Positions 44,501 through 52,349 of a stretch of DNA of 64,000 nucleotides are shown piece after piece. Position numbers and translations under genes: made by a program. The DNA lies in assembly GCA_964426655.1 (NCBI GenBank), contig CAYRQT010000001.1, positions 1 to 64,000 on the forward strand. The letters run 5' to 3'. Below the pieces are notes generated by a model, which saw only the letters and a program-made list of their open reading frames with translations, had not been told where the DNA came from and made no database searches. The DNA is from RGIG8306 sp964426655 (GTDB lineage: Bacteria; Bacillota; Clostridia; Lachnospirales; Lachnospiraceae). The stretch's first letter is position 1; each line of letters opens with the position of its first letter.

Positions 44501-45866
44501 AGCAAGAATCCGCATCCGCTCCCTGATTGCCGCTTTGCGCATTCGCCAGAGTCGCATGAGCACTACCAGACGCCCCATCCGCTCTGCCTCCTATCACCGG
44601 GTAGAATTTACTCCCGAAATGAAAAAAACATATACCATTCTTTGTCCCCAGATGACCCCCATTCATTTTAACCTGATTGAGGCGGCCATCCAGTCCTCCG
44701 GGTATAAGGTGGAAATGTTGCCGGAAAACCGCAATGCAGTGGATACCGGACTGAAATATGTAAATAATGATGCCTGCTACCCTTCCCTGATTGTTGTAGG
44801 GCAGATTATGGGTGCATTACTGTCTGGAAAATATGATCTGGATCATGTGGCCGTGTTCATGAGCCAGACCGGCGGCGGTTGCAGAGCCTCCAATTATATC
44901 GGCTTTATTCGCAGGGCCCTCCAGAAGGCGGGGCTGAAACATATTCCTGTTATTTCTGTCAGTGCCAGTGGCATCGAAGTCAACAGCGGTTTTAAAATTA
45001 CCGCTCAGATGCTGTATAAGGCTATGCAGGCCATTGTGTACCGAGCTTTGTTCATGCGGGTGGCTTATCGGCCAAAGCCATACGAAGCGGTTCCCGGTTC
45101 CGCCAATGCCCTTCACCAGAAACTGGAAGCTATGTGTATCAGAAGCCTGCGGCAAAGTGTTGTGACGCCTTCCGCTTTTAACCGCAATGTTCGCACTATT
45201 GTGCGGGAATTTGACAAATTGCTTCTCCTGGACATTCAAAAGCCCCGGGTTGGTATTGTAGGGGAAATTCTGGTCAAATTCCTTCCCAGTGCCAATAACC
45301 ATTTAGTTGAACTTCTGGAAAAAGAAGGCGCGGAAGCCGTTATGCCTGATCTTCTGGATTTCCTGCTCTATTCTTTCTACAACAGCAATTTCAAGGCAGA
45401 AAATCTGGGTGCCGGCAAACCCACCATCAGCAATCTGGCCATCCGTTTCCTGGAAGCCTTTCGGGGTGTGGCAAAAAAGGAACTGGAAAAGAGCCAGCGT
45501 TTTACCCCCCCTGTTCCCATTGCCCGCCTGGCCGATCTGGCTCAACCCTTTGTCTCTTTAGGAAATCAAACTGGAGAGGGCTGGTTCTTAACGGGAGAAA
45601 TGATGGAACTGATTCACAGCGGTGTGCCTAACATCGTCTGTGCACAGCCTTTTGCCTGCCTGCCTAACCACATTGTGGGAAAAGGGGTCATTAAACAGAT
45701 TCGCAAACAATACCCCCATGCCAACATTGTGGCCGTTGACTATGACCCAGGCGCCAGTGAAGTCAATCAGCTGAACCGCATTAAGCTGATGCTGGCCACT
45801 GCCGTCAAAAATCTGGAAAACCCTCCTGCTGAGGACAGGGAAGAAGCCCAGGTGGCCCATTCCTGA
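41583..45866 (+). CDS. Giant 2-hydroxyacyl-CoA dehydratase activase-type protein
   Basis: 1427 residues from the ATG at 41583, 7 nt after AAGGAGGT. Two tandem BcrAD/BadF ATPase modules are present: LGIDIGSTTVK..GAGGTGSFID-like (CAGGTGSFIDQMA) near the start and LGIDAGSTTTK..NEACSSGCGSFIE around 320-480. These are followed by a DUF2229-type segment and a C-terminal dehydratase-beta-like half with many cysteines. Classical activators are small dimers with one [4Fe-4S] cluster that energise hydroxyacyl-CoA dehydratases. Function of the giant fused form is unknown, and no dehydratase subunit is adjacent. Confidence 0.88.
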   Translation: MHEKATGSFYTLGIDIGSTTVKIAILDHQNSIIFSDYERHYANIQETLSTLIKRAQSQFGEMYLSPVITGSGGLTLSKHMDVPFVQEVVAVSTSLQDYAPQTDVAIELGGEDAKIIYFTGGIEQRMNGICAGGTGSFIDQMASLLQTDAAGLNEYAKGYTALYPIAARCGVFAKSDIQPLINEGASKENLAASIFQAVVNQTISGLACGKPIRGNVAFLGGPLHFLSELRQAFIRTLHLEGDAIIAPDHSHLFAAVGAAMNSKGEAIYSSSVLCEKLDKGIPMDFEVKRLAPLFKSQEDYDLFRDRHNAHRVKREPLATYKGKAFLGIDAGSTTTKVALVSESGALLYSFYSSNDGNPLATSIRAIREIQDRKPADVEIVYSCSTGYGEALLKSAFQLDEGEVETIAHYYAAAFFQPDVDCILDIGGQDMKCIRIKDKTVDNVQLNEACSSGCGSFIETFAKSLNYSVKDFAQVALFAKHPTDLGTRCTVFMNSNVKQAQKEGADVADISAGLAYSVIKNALYKVIKITDPRDLGEHVVVQGGTFYNDAVLRSFERISGCQCIRPDIAGIMGAFGAALVARDRYSGQKTTMLSLDEIVNLTYSTRSARCGLCTNNCRLTINEFSGGRRFISGNRCERGLGREKKDDKVPNLFAYKLHRIFDYDPLPPAAAKRGTIGIPRVLNLYENYPYWATLFEQLGFRVVLSPASTRKIYELGIESIPSESECYPAKLVHGHVEWLIKQGVKTIWYPCIPYERNETPDAQNHYNCPIVTSYAENIKNNVESLESEHIRFLNPFMAFTNEEVLTNRLADVLQKEFDIAPEESRPACHLAWNELLQSRRDMEHKGEETLAYMRKNGMHGIVLAGRPYHVDPEVHHGIPELITSYGLAVLTEDSISHLAQAERPLNVMDQWMYHSRLYNAATYVKQQDDLDLIQLNSFGCGLDAVTTDTVSDILTGSGKIYTVLKIDEVNNLGAARIRIRSLIAALRIRQSRMSTTRRPIRSASYHRVEFTPEMKKTYTILCPQMTPIHFNLIEAAIQSSGYKVEMLPENRNAVDTGLKYVNNDACYPSLIVVGQIMGALLSGKYDLDHVAVFMSQTGGGCRASNYIGFIRRALQKAGLKHIPVISVSASGIEVNSGFKITAQMLYKAMQAIVYRALFMRVAYRPKPYEAVPGSANALHQKLEAMCIRSLRQSVVTPSAFNRNVRTIVREFDKLLLLDIQKPRVGIVGEILVKFLPSANNHLVELLEKEGAEAVMPDLLDFLLYSFYNSNFKAENLGAGKPTISNLAIRFLEAFRGVAKKELEKSQRFTPPVPIARLADLAQPFVSLGNQTGEGWFLTGEMMELIHSGVPNIVCAQPFACLPNHIVGKGVIKQIRKQYPHANIVAVDYDPGASEVNQLNRIKLMLATAVKNLENPPAEDREEAQVAHS

Positions 45867-45879
45867 TATTGTTCATTCA

Positions 45880-45925
45880 TAAAAAGAAGCCGGCCCCATT
45901 ATTGCAGAGTGCCGGCTTCTTTGTT
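45880..45925. terminator. Convergent bidirectional terminator
   Basis: Perfect 12-bp arms AAAGAAGCCGGC (45884-45895) and GCCGGCTTCTTT (45911-45922) with T-runs on both strands; the last codons of the DUF3810-like gene lie inside it. Confidence 0.85.
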
Positions 45926-47026
45926 TACTGCAATGATCAGGTCAACCATACGGCCATAGCTTTTACTGCCTTCTTCCTGTCCATTTGCTTTTAGATATGT
46001 ATCATTGACCTGATCAGAAACCTGACTGATTTTTTTTCCCATTTCGGTCTGATAGGTATCCCACCAGACCGAGATCAGTCCACTTTCCTTCTGTGCCTGT
46101 TCATCCAGCTGTCCCGCCATTTCCCGATACGTTTCCAGATCCACTTCCTCATAGTAGGCGTTCATACAATACACATAGGCCAGCATAGCACCGCTGTACT
46201 GCAAATAGGCACTGTCCGATTCTACACAGGCTCTATAGGCAATATAATTGGCTTCAGCCTCCCGCATAAAACCTTTCAAATGAGATAACTCATGGCACAT
46301 GGTTGAAGGAATTTCCCGACTGGGAATATCCCGATTATAATTGGCTTCCACTGTAAACGGAGAATAAATACCCACAATATTCTGATAAGAAAGGACGAAA
46401 GATAAGGTTACGGGCTTAGGTGAAGGATAATACCCTGACAATGACGAGTAGATGCTCCCCAGATTTTCCATAGCCTTCACAACAGCCTCCGTGGTATTAT
46501 CCGGCATAATGCTATTGCCGAATTCATCAAATGACACCCCTTTTACTGCTGCATTCACCTGTGCAATAACCAGAGAACAGGCTGCTTCCAGATCAGAAAG
46601 GGTATAGGTGTCTGTCTCAATGCCGGCAGCCTGCGTAAAAGTCTGTCTGTAATAATTGATGCCGCAGGTCAGGGTAAATACCAGAAACAACACAATGGCC
46701 ATCCTTCCCCAGCACCAGATCCATCTCCCAAGGCCGCTCCAAAAAGCCTTCATCTTTTTCTTTTCCCCGGCCTTTTTGACACTGCGGATTGGATAGACGA
46801 ACAAACTTACCAGAAATAACAGCAGGACCAGATATACCCCTGCCTCTCCCAGGGAAAACGGGAACACAGACACTGCTCTTCCCAAAGTCCCCACGAAAAG
46901 CGGGTACACCTGTACTGCATAAAATTCCCCAAACCCCTCCCAAAACCGGGCTGCAACCTGTAGTAAAATGGCAAACAACAAAATTGCCACCCAAATTGCC
47001 ACCTTATATCCTTTTCTTTTTCTCAT
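45899..47026 (-). CDS. DUF3810-like membrane protein with HExxH metallopeptidase motif
   Basis: 375 residues from the ATG at 47026, 4 nt after GGAGG; an earlier in-frame start would lie in the -10 box. Three membrane segments in the first 120 residues are followed by an extracellular domain with CHELSHLKGFMREAEANYIAY, an HExxH plus downstream Glu pattern of gluzincin-like zinc peptidases. DUF3810 proteins are uncharacterised. Neighbouring genes give no substrate clue. Confidence 0.82.
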   Translation of the reverse strand: MRKRKGYKVAIWVAILLFAILLQVAARFWEGFGEFYAVQVYPLFVGTLGRAVSVFPFSLGEAGVYLVLLLFLVSLFVYPIRSVKKAGEKKKMKAFWSGLGRWIWCWGRMAIVLFLVFTLTCGINYYRQTFTQAAGIETDTYTLSDLEAACSLVIAQVNAAVKGVSFDEFGNSIMPDNTTEAVVKAMENLGSIYSSLSGYYPSPKPVTLSFVLSYQNIVGIYSPFTVEANYNRDIPSREIPSTMCHELSHLKGFMREAEANYIAYRACVESDSAYLQYSGAMLAYVYCMNAYYEEVDLETYREMAGQLDEQAQKESGLISVWWDTYQTEMGKKISQVSDQVNDTYLKANGQEEGSKSYGRMVDLIIAVNKEAGTLQ

Positions 47027-47054
47027 TTTGCCTCCTGTCCCCTCTTTTCCTTCC

Positions 47055-47083
47055 ATTATACAGATGCACCTAACCCTTGTAAA
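47055..47083 (-). promoter_or_regulatory. Promoter of the DUF3810-like gene
   Basis: Minus strand TTTACA (47083-47078), 17-nt spacer, TATAAT (47060-47055), 28 bp before the chosen ATG. Confidence 0.75.
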
Positions 47084-47159
47084 CCAAACCGGATAATGAT
47101 ATAGTTATCTACTAGTGAAACATCTGTGAGCATGCACCTACTTTTTGGAGATCCCCGGA

Positions 47160-47741
47160 ATGAGACAATACGAATCAATTCAAAAAACAGAAAAACGCCG
47201 TTTATTTGACCGCCTTTTTACAGTTCTTGGCAGCGTCTCCATTCTTCTTCTTTGCGGACTGATCATCCTACTGGTCCGCAATGCCCAGGGGGAGCCCCAG
47301 ACCGTTCCCACAGATGAATTTTACTCCACACTGGCTGAACTGCCTGAGGAGACCACCCGGGAAGATGTGCTCTCCGAATCTTCTTCCGAAACAGACAGTG
47401 AGGATGCTACAGAAGAATCCACGGAAGAGTCCACGGGAGAATCTACAGAGGAGTCCACGGGAGAATCTACAGAGGAGTCCACCGTAGAATCTACGGAAGA
47501 GTCTACGGAAGAGTCTACAGAGGAGTCTACAGAGGCGTCTACAGAGGAGTCTACAGAGGAGTCCACAGAGGAGTCCACAGAGGAGTCTACAGAGGAGTCT
47601 ACAGAGAAGTCCACAGAGGAGTCCACAGAGGAGTCCACAGAGGAGTCCACAGTGCCCACCACCACTCCTCCTGAAACCGCCACTGCCGAGGCGACAGAAT
47701 CCACTTCCCTGGAAGGTGCTCTGTATCAGGATTCCCCATGA
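47160..47741 (+). CDS. Single-pass surface protein with EEST repeats
   Basis: 193 residues from the ATG at 47160 (GGAG 9 nt upstream). A short basic cytoplasmic N-terminus, one membrane segment at about 20-43, then an extracellular, highly acidic Ser/Thr/Glu tail. Twenty four-residue units of the form EEST (with GEST, VEST, EAST, EKST variants) run at 47412-47651. There is no LPXTG or folded domain. It may be a surface spacer or O-glycosylated stalk; its role is unknown. aroC follows 51 bp downstream. Confidence 0.75.
   Translation: MRQYESIQKTEKRRLFDRLFTVLGSVSILLLCGLIILLVRNAQGEPQTVPTDEFYSTLAELPEETTREDVLSESSSETDSEDATEESTEESTGESTEESTGESTEESTVESTEESTEESTEESTEASTEESTEESTEESTEESTEESTEKSTEESTEESTEESTVPTTTPPETATAEATESTSLEGALYQDSP
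47412..47651 (+). repeat. In-frame 12-bp tandem repeat, 20 units
   Basis: Units of the type GAGGAGTCCACA coding EEST. Silent third-base variants show some age, but runs of identical units at 47530-47640 suggest recent slippage. Length changes stay in frame. Confidence 0.88.
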
Positions 47742-47792
47742 TGCCCTTACCGATAGATCGACATAACCACGTATTATGAAAGGAACATGCAT

Positions 47793-48887
47793 ATGGCTGG
47801 ATCAACCTTTGGCACTTTATTTCGTATTACCACTTGGGGAGAATCCCATGGCCCTGCCATGGGCGTAGTGGTGGATGGCTGCCCTGCAGGCCTCCCTTTA
47901 AATGAAGATGACATTCAAAAAGTTCTGCACAGAAGGCGTCCAGGACAAAGTCCCTACTCCACGCCCCGCAGAGAAAATGATACCGTGCAGATTCTCTCCG
48001 GCGTTTATGAAGGCCGGACTACCGGTGCCCCCATTTCCCTTCTGGTGCCCAACCGTACCCAGCGTTCCACGGATTACAACGAAATTGCCACCTATTACCG
48101 CCCTGGACATGCGGATTACTCTTTTGATGCCAAATATGGATTTCGGGATTTTCGGGGGGGTGGCCGCTCCTCCGGACGGGAAACCACAGGACGGGTAGCC
48201 GGCGGTGCCATTGCCATGAAGATTCTGGAACTTTGTGGCATTCACATTACCGCTTATGTCAAAGCCATTGGAGGAATTTTCTGCGAAACCATTGACCCGG
48301 CTGTCATCGAATCCAATCCTTTCCGCATGGCAGATCTGCAGGCAGCAGAAAAAGTGCGATTGCTGGTAGAACAGGCCATGGCAGACCATGATTCACTGGG
48401 AGGCATTATTGAATGCGTGGTGGAAGGGCTGCCAGCCGGACTTGGAGAGCCTGTTTTTGACAAACTGGACGGTGAAATTGGTAAAGCCATTTTTTCCATC
48501 GGCGCAGTGAAAGGTCTTGAAATCGGAGATGGTTTTGCCGTATCTTCCCGGCACGGCTCAGAAAATAACGACGCTTTCACCACAAAGGACGGAAAAGTTA
48601 CCAAGCGAACCAACCATGCCGGAGGTGTCCTGGGCGGCATTAGTGACGGAGATCCTTTTATTTTCCGGGCTGCTTTCAAGCCTACCCCCTCCATTTTCCG
48701 CACACAGCAGACCATTAATCAGGCCCATGAGGAAATCTCCGTAAATATTGAAGGACGACATGATCCCCTAATTGTTCCCCGGGCAGTGGTCGTGGTGGAA
48801 GCCATGACGGCCCTGACGCTTACAGATCTTCTACTGCGCGGTATGGGGGCAAAACTTTCTTCTATCCTGACCCATTATCAAGACTGA
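47793..48887 (+). CDS. aroC: Chorismate synthase
   Basis: FMN-dependent last step of the shikimate pathway. 364 residues from the ATG at 47793 (MAGSTFGTLFRITTWGESHG), preferred to the ATG two codons before because of AAAGGA spacing. Signatures: GESHGPAMGVVVDGCP, RRRPGQS and SGRETTGRVAGGAIA, RHGSENND. Stand-alone gene with a strong terminator; other aro genes are not in the window. Confidence 0.97.
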   Translation: MAGSTFGTLFRITTWGESHGPAMGVVVDGCPAGLPLNEDDIQKVLHRRRPGQSPYSTPRRENDTVQILSGVYEGRTTGAPISLLVPNRTQRSTDYNEIATYYRPGHADYSFDAKYGFRDFRGGGRSSGRETTGRVAGGAIAMKILELCGIHITAYVKAIGGIFCETIDPAVIESNPFRMADLQAAEKVRLLVEQAMADHDSLGGIIECVVEGLPAGLGEPVFDKLDGEIGKAIFSIGAVKGLEIGDGFAVSSRHGSENNDAFTTKDGKVTKRTNHAGGVLGGISDGDPFIFRAAFKPTPSIFRTQQTINQAHEEISVNIEGRHDPLIVPRAVVVVEAMTALTLTDLLLRGMGAKLSSILTHYQD

Positions 48888-48896
48888 TCACACCCC

Positions 48897-48942
48897 AAAA
48901 AGAGGAGATATTCCGTTCCGGAATATCTCCTCTTTTATTTTA
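48897..48942 (+). terminator. Terminator of aroC
   Basis: An 18-bp perfect stem (AAAAGAGGAGATATTCCG and its complement) with a 3-nt loop and a T-run (TTTTATTTT). Confidence 0.9.
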
Positions 48943-48964
48943 CAAAAACCTGTCAAAAACCATG

Positions 48965-48992
48965 TTGACTTTTTATTCCGTTCATGTATAAT
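48965..48992 (+). promoter_or_regulatory. Promoter of the regulator-potABCD operon
   Basis: TTGACT (48965-48970), 16-nt spacer, TATAAT (48987-48992), about 63 bp before the regulator gene. Confidence 0.78.
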
Positions 48993-49001
48993 AGGCCTTG
49001 C

Positions 49002-49018
49002 GTTTAGTTTTACTAAAC
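49002..49018 (+). promoter_or_regulatory. Candidate operator of the XRE-cupin regulator
   Basis: Perfect inverted repeat GTTTAGT-TTT-ACTAAAC located at the expected transcription start. Placement directly after the promoter of the regulator gene suggests autoregulation. Confidence 0.55.
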
Positions 49019-49055
49019 TTCAGGTTTATTTTTACTGCCACAGACGGGAGCGAAA

Positions 49056-49589
49056 ATGCAGATTGGTCACAAAATAAAAGAGTTACGGGTCATGAAAGGC
49101 CTCACACAGGAAGAGCTGGCCGACAGGGTGGAACTTTCCAAAGGATTTATTTCCCAACTGGAACGGGATCTGACATCCCCCTCCATCGCCACCCTTACCG
49201 ACATTCTACAATGCCTTGGCACTTCCCTCAGCGCTTTTTTTAATGATGAAAAAGAAGAACAAATTGTTTTCGGAAAAGGAGATTTTTTCGAAAAACGGGA
49301 TGTGGAACTGGGCAACACGATCCAGTGGCTTATCCCAAACGCCCAGAAAAACAGTATGGAACCCATTGTGCTGACCCTGGCCCCCGGCGGTTCCACCTAT
49401 CCGGACAATCCCCATGAGGGGGAGGAATTCGGTTATGTCCTCTCTGGTAGCATTCAGATTGTTCTGGGCTCCAAAACCTATAAAGCCAAGAAAGGGGAAT
49501 CTTTTTATTTTATTCCCCACAAAAAGCATTACATTACATCCCCACGGGGGGGCCTCATCCTCTGGATCAGTTCACCCCCCAGTTTTTAA
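49056..49589 (+). CDS. XRE-family regulator with cupin domain (polyamine-operon type)
   Basis: 177 residues: an N-terminal helix-turn-helix (IGHKIKELRVMKGLTQEELADRVELSKGFISQLE) and a C-terminal cupin (LAPGGSTYPDNPHEGEEFGYVLSGSIQI, ending HYITSP). PuuR-like proteins of this layout sense small molecules such as polyamines. It is 14 bp upstream of potA and very likely controls the spermidine/putrescine importer. Confidence 0.9.
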   Translation: MQIGHKIKELRVMKGLTQEELADRVELSKGFISQLERDLTSPSIATLTDILQCLGTSLSAFFNDEKEEQIVFGKGDFFEKRDVELGNTIQWLIPNAQKNSMEPIVLTLAPGGSTYPDNPHEGEEFGYVLSGSIQIVLGSKTYKAKKGESFYFIPHKKHYITSPRGGLILWISSPPSF

Positions 49590-49603
49590 ACAAGGAGAAT
49601 CCC

Positions 49604-50677
49604 ATGGCTTCTGCACTTATTGATTTGAATCATATCAGTAAAAAGTACGACGACACTGTCGTTTTGGATGACCTTTGCCTTTCCATCAGAGAGAATGAAT
49701 TTCTCACCCTGCTAGGCCCCAGCGGCTGCGGAAAAACCACTACCCTGCGTATTCTGGGTGGATTTGAAACCCCGGATCAGGGAAAAGTCATATTCCAGGG
49801 GCAGGATATTTCCAAACTTCCTCCTTATAAACGTCAATTGAATACGGTTTTTCAAAAATATGCCCTTTTTCCCCATCTTTCCATTGCCGATAACATTGCC
49901 TTTGGTCTGAAAATCCGAAAAAAATCCAAAGCCTATATCCAGGATAAAATTCGGTACGCCCTTAAACTGGTGAACCTGGACGGCTATGGCAACCGGATGC
50001 CGGATTCTTTAAGCGGTGGGCAGCAGCAAAGAATCGCCATCGCCAGAGCCATTGTCAATGAACCAAAAGTGCTTCTGCTGGATGAGCCTCTGGGTGCCCT
50101 GGATTTAAAACTGCGCCAGGACATGCAGTATGAGCTGATTCGCCTGAAAAATGAACTGGGTATTACTTTCATTTATGTGACCCATGACCAGGAGGAGGCC
50201 CTGACCATGTCCGACACCATTGTGGTCATGAACCAGGGATATATTCAGCAAAAAGGAACCCCGGAGCAAATCTATAATGAACCGGAAAATGCCTTTGTGG
50301 CAGATTTTATTGGAGAAAGCAATATTATTGACGGCCTGATGGTGCAAGATCGGCTGGTGCGCATTCTGGGCGCCTCATTTTCATGTGTGGATGAAGGCTT
50401 TGGCTCCAATACGCCGGTGGATGTGGTCATTCGCCCTGAGGATGTGGACCTTGTTGCCCCGGAAGAGGGAAATCTGCAGGGTATCGTAAGCCACCTGATT
50501 TTTAAGGGTGTCCATTACGAAATGGAAGTGGAAGCCGGCGGCTTTACCTGGCTGGTACACAGCACAGACCTTAAGGCCGTTGGTACTGTTGTGGGCATTC
50601 GTGTGGATCCTTATGACATTCAGATCATGCATAAACCGGCATCTGAAGATGAGGAGGCGGTGGGCGTCAATGAATAA
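49604..50677 (+). CDS. potA: Spermidine/putrescine ABC transporter ATPase PotA
   Basis: 357 residues: ABC domain with Walker A GPSGCGKTT, Q-loop NTVFQKYALFPH, signature LSGGQQQR, Walker B VLLLDEPLGALD, and a C-terminal TOBE domain (VVIRPEDVDLV). Energises polyamine import. Overlaps potB by 8 bp. Confidence 0.95.
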   Translation: MASALIDLNHISKKYDDTVVLDDLCLSIRENEFLTLLGPSGCGKTTTLRILGGFETPDQGKVIFQGQDISKLPPYKRQLNTVFQKYALFPHLSIADNIAFGLKIRKKSKAYIQDKIRYALKLVNLDGYGNRMPDSLSGGQQQRIAIARAIVNEPKVLLLDEPLGALDLKLRQDMQYELIRLKNELGITFIYVTHDQEEALTMSDTIVVMNQGYIQQKGTPEQIYNEPENAFVADFIGESNIIDGLMVQDRLVRILGASFSCVDEGFGSNTPVDVVIRPEDVDLVAPEEGNLQGIVSHLIFKGVHYEMEVEAGGFTWLVHSTDLKAVGTVVGIRVDPYDIQIMHKPASEDEEAVGVNE

Positions 50678-51494
50678 TGTGCATGCCAAACGGGCACTGG
50701 CACTGCCCTATATAATCTGGATGGTGGCCTTTACCATCATTCCCCTGTTCATGATTGGGTATTATGGCATTGTGGATGAAACTGGTGCCTTTACCCTGGA
50801 TAATATTGCCGCCATCTTAAAAGCGGAAAATCTGAAAGCCTTTGTTCTTTCCCTGCTGCTGTCTCTGATCAGCACAGCCATCTGTCTGGTACTGGCCTAC
50901 CCGCTGGCTTTGATTCTCAAAAGCAGGAACACCAGTAAAAGCAGTTTTATTGTGTTCATGTTTATTCTTCCCATGTGGATGAACATGTTGCTGCGCACCA
51001 TGGCCTGGCAGACCCTTCTGGAAAAGAAAGGGGTCATTAATGGCATTTTGACTGCACTTCATTTACCAAACATGGCTATTATCAATACTCCCTACGCCAT
51101 CGTACTAGGCATGGTTTACAATTTCCTGCCCTTTATGGTCCTGCCAATTTACAATGTACTGGTAAAAATTGACGACAATATCATCAATGCCGCCAGAGAT
51201 CTGGGGGCCAACAGTTTTCAGACCTTTATTCGGGTCATTGTGCCTTTAAGCTTTCCCGGGGTGGTCAGCGGCATCACCATGGTGTTCGTGCCGGCTCTCA
51301 CCACTTTTGCCATTTCTGCCATACTTGGTGGCGGAAAAATTCTTCTGATTGGGAACATCATCGAGCAGGAATTCACCACTAAATATGACTGGAATGCGGG
51401 CTCGGGGTTGTCTTTGGTGTTGATGGTATTTGTGCTTCTCAGCATGGCTTTGCTCAATAAATACGATAAAAACGGAGAGGGGGCCGCATTCTGA
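50670..51494 (+). CDS. potB: Polyamine ABC transporter permease PotB
   Basis: 274 residues from the ATG at 50670 with GAGGAGG some 13 nt upstream, inside potA. Six membrane segments and the EAA-loop NAARDLGANSFQTFIRVIVPLSFPG that docks to the ATPase. Forms the channel with PotC. Confidence 0.94.
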   Translation: MNNVHAKRALALPYIIWMVAFTIIPLFMIGYYGIVDETGAFTLDNIAAILKAENLKAFVLSLLLSLISTAICLVLAYPLALILKSRNTSKSSFIVFMFILPMWMNMLLRTMAWQTLLEKKGVINGILTALHLPNMAIINTPYAIVLGMVYNFLPFMVLPIYNVLVKIDDNIINAARDLGANSFQTFIRVIVPLSFPGVVSGITMVFVPALTTFAISAILGGGKILLIGNIIEQEFTTKYDWNAGSGLSLVLMVFVLLSMALLNKYDKNGEGAAF

Positions 51495-52330
51495 TGTTGA
51501 AAAAAGCACTTCAAAACAGCTATCTGGGACTGATTGTTTTGTTTTTATATGCACCCATTCTCACTTTAATTGTCTTAAGCTTTAATGCCTCCAAGTCCAG
51601 GGCCGTCTGGGGCGGTTTTACTCTGGACTGGTATGCCCAGATGTTTGACAGTGCCACCATTATGGAGGCCCTCTACAACACCCTTCACCTGGCCTTTACC
51701 TCCTCCATCATTGCCACCGTAATTGGCGTGATGGCCTGTATTGGCATCCAGGCTATGTCCAGAAGGCAGAGAAACCTCTCCATCTCCATTAACAACATTC
51801 CGTTAATGAATGCCGATATTGTAACCGGGCTGGCTCTTCTGATCACATATGTGGCATTTGGTGTGACCTTAGGTTACAATACGGTCCTCCTGGCCCATAT
51901 TACCTTTAATATCCCCTATGTCATTCTCAGTGTCATGCCCAAGCTCAAGCAATCCAGCCGCTCCACCTATGAAGCGGCTCTGGATTTAGGGGCCACGCCA
52001 CTACGGGCTTTTTTCAAGGTGGTTTTTCCGGATCTTGTTCCAGGTATTCTATCCGGTTTTTTACTGGCCTTCTCCATGTCTCTGGATGATTTTATCATCA
52101 CCCAGTTTACAAAAGGCCGGGGATTTAATACCCTCTCCACTTTAATTTACTCGGAAGTTAAGCGGGGGGTTAAACCCACTATGTACGCTTTATCCACATT
52201 GCTTTTTGTGGCTGTGATCGGCCTGCTGCTCATCAGCAATTTTCTCCCCAAAAAATGGGGGAATAGAGAGAATCCGGAGGAAATACCTCCGAAAGAACCT
52301 GTTCAGGAACAGGACAGTTCTACATATTGA
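51494..52330 (+). CDS. potC: Polyamine ABC transporter permease PotC
   Basis: 278 residues, six membrane segments, with the EAA loop YEAALDLGATPLRAFFKVVFPDLVPG. Starts on the last base of the potB stop (TGATG). The C-terminus is a short Glu/Pro-rich tail. Confidence 0.94.
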   Translation: MLKKALQNSYLGLIVLFLYAPILTLIVLSFNASKSRAVWGGFTLDWYAQMFDSATIMEALYNTLHLAFTSSIIATVIGVMACIGIQAMSRRQRNLSISINNIPLMNADIVTGLALLITYVAFGVTLGYNTVLLAHITFNIPYVILSVMPKLKQSSRSTYEAALDLGATPLRAFFKVVFPDLVPGILSGFLLAFSMSLDDFIITQFTKGRGFNTLSTLIYSEVKRGVKPTMYALSTLLFVAVIGLLLISNFLPKKWGNRENPEEIPPKEPVQEQDSSTY

Positions 52331-52349
52331 TTGAAAAGGAAGGAAGATT

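Noticed and set aside
47027..47056. Longer DUF3810-like protein starting at 47056
   Set aside because: The start would overlap the -10 TATAAT; the ATG at 47026 has GGAGG 4 nt upstream.
47412..47651. Possible CRISPR-like array
   Set aside because: Units are 12 bp, contiguous, without spacers and in frame within a gene.
47268..47805. Long open frames opposite the EEST repeat gene
   Set aside because: They are low-complexity mirror translations of the 12-bp repeat with no ribosome binding site.
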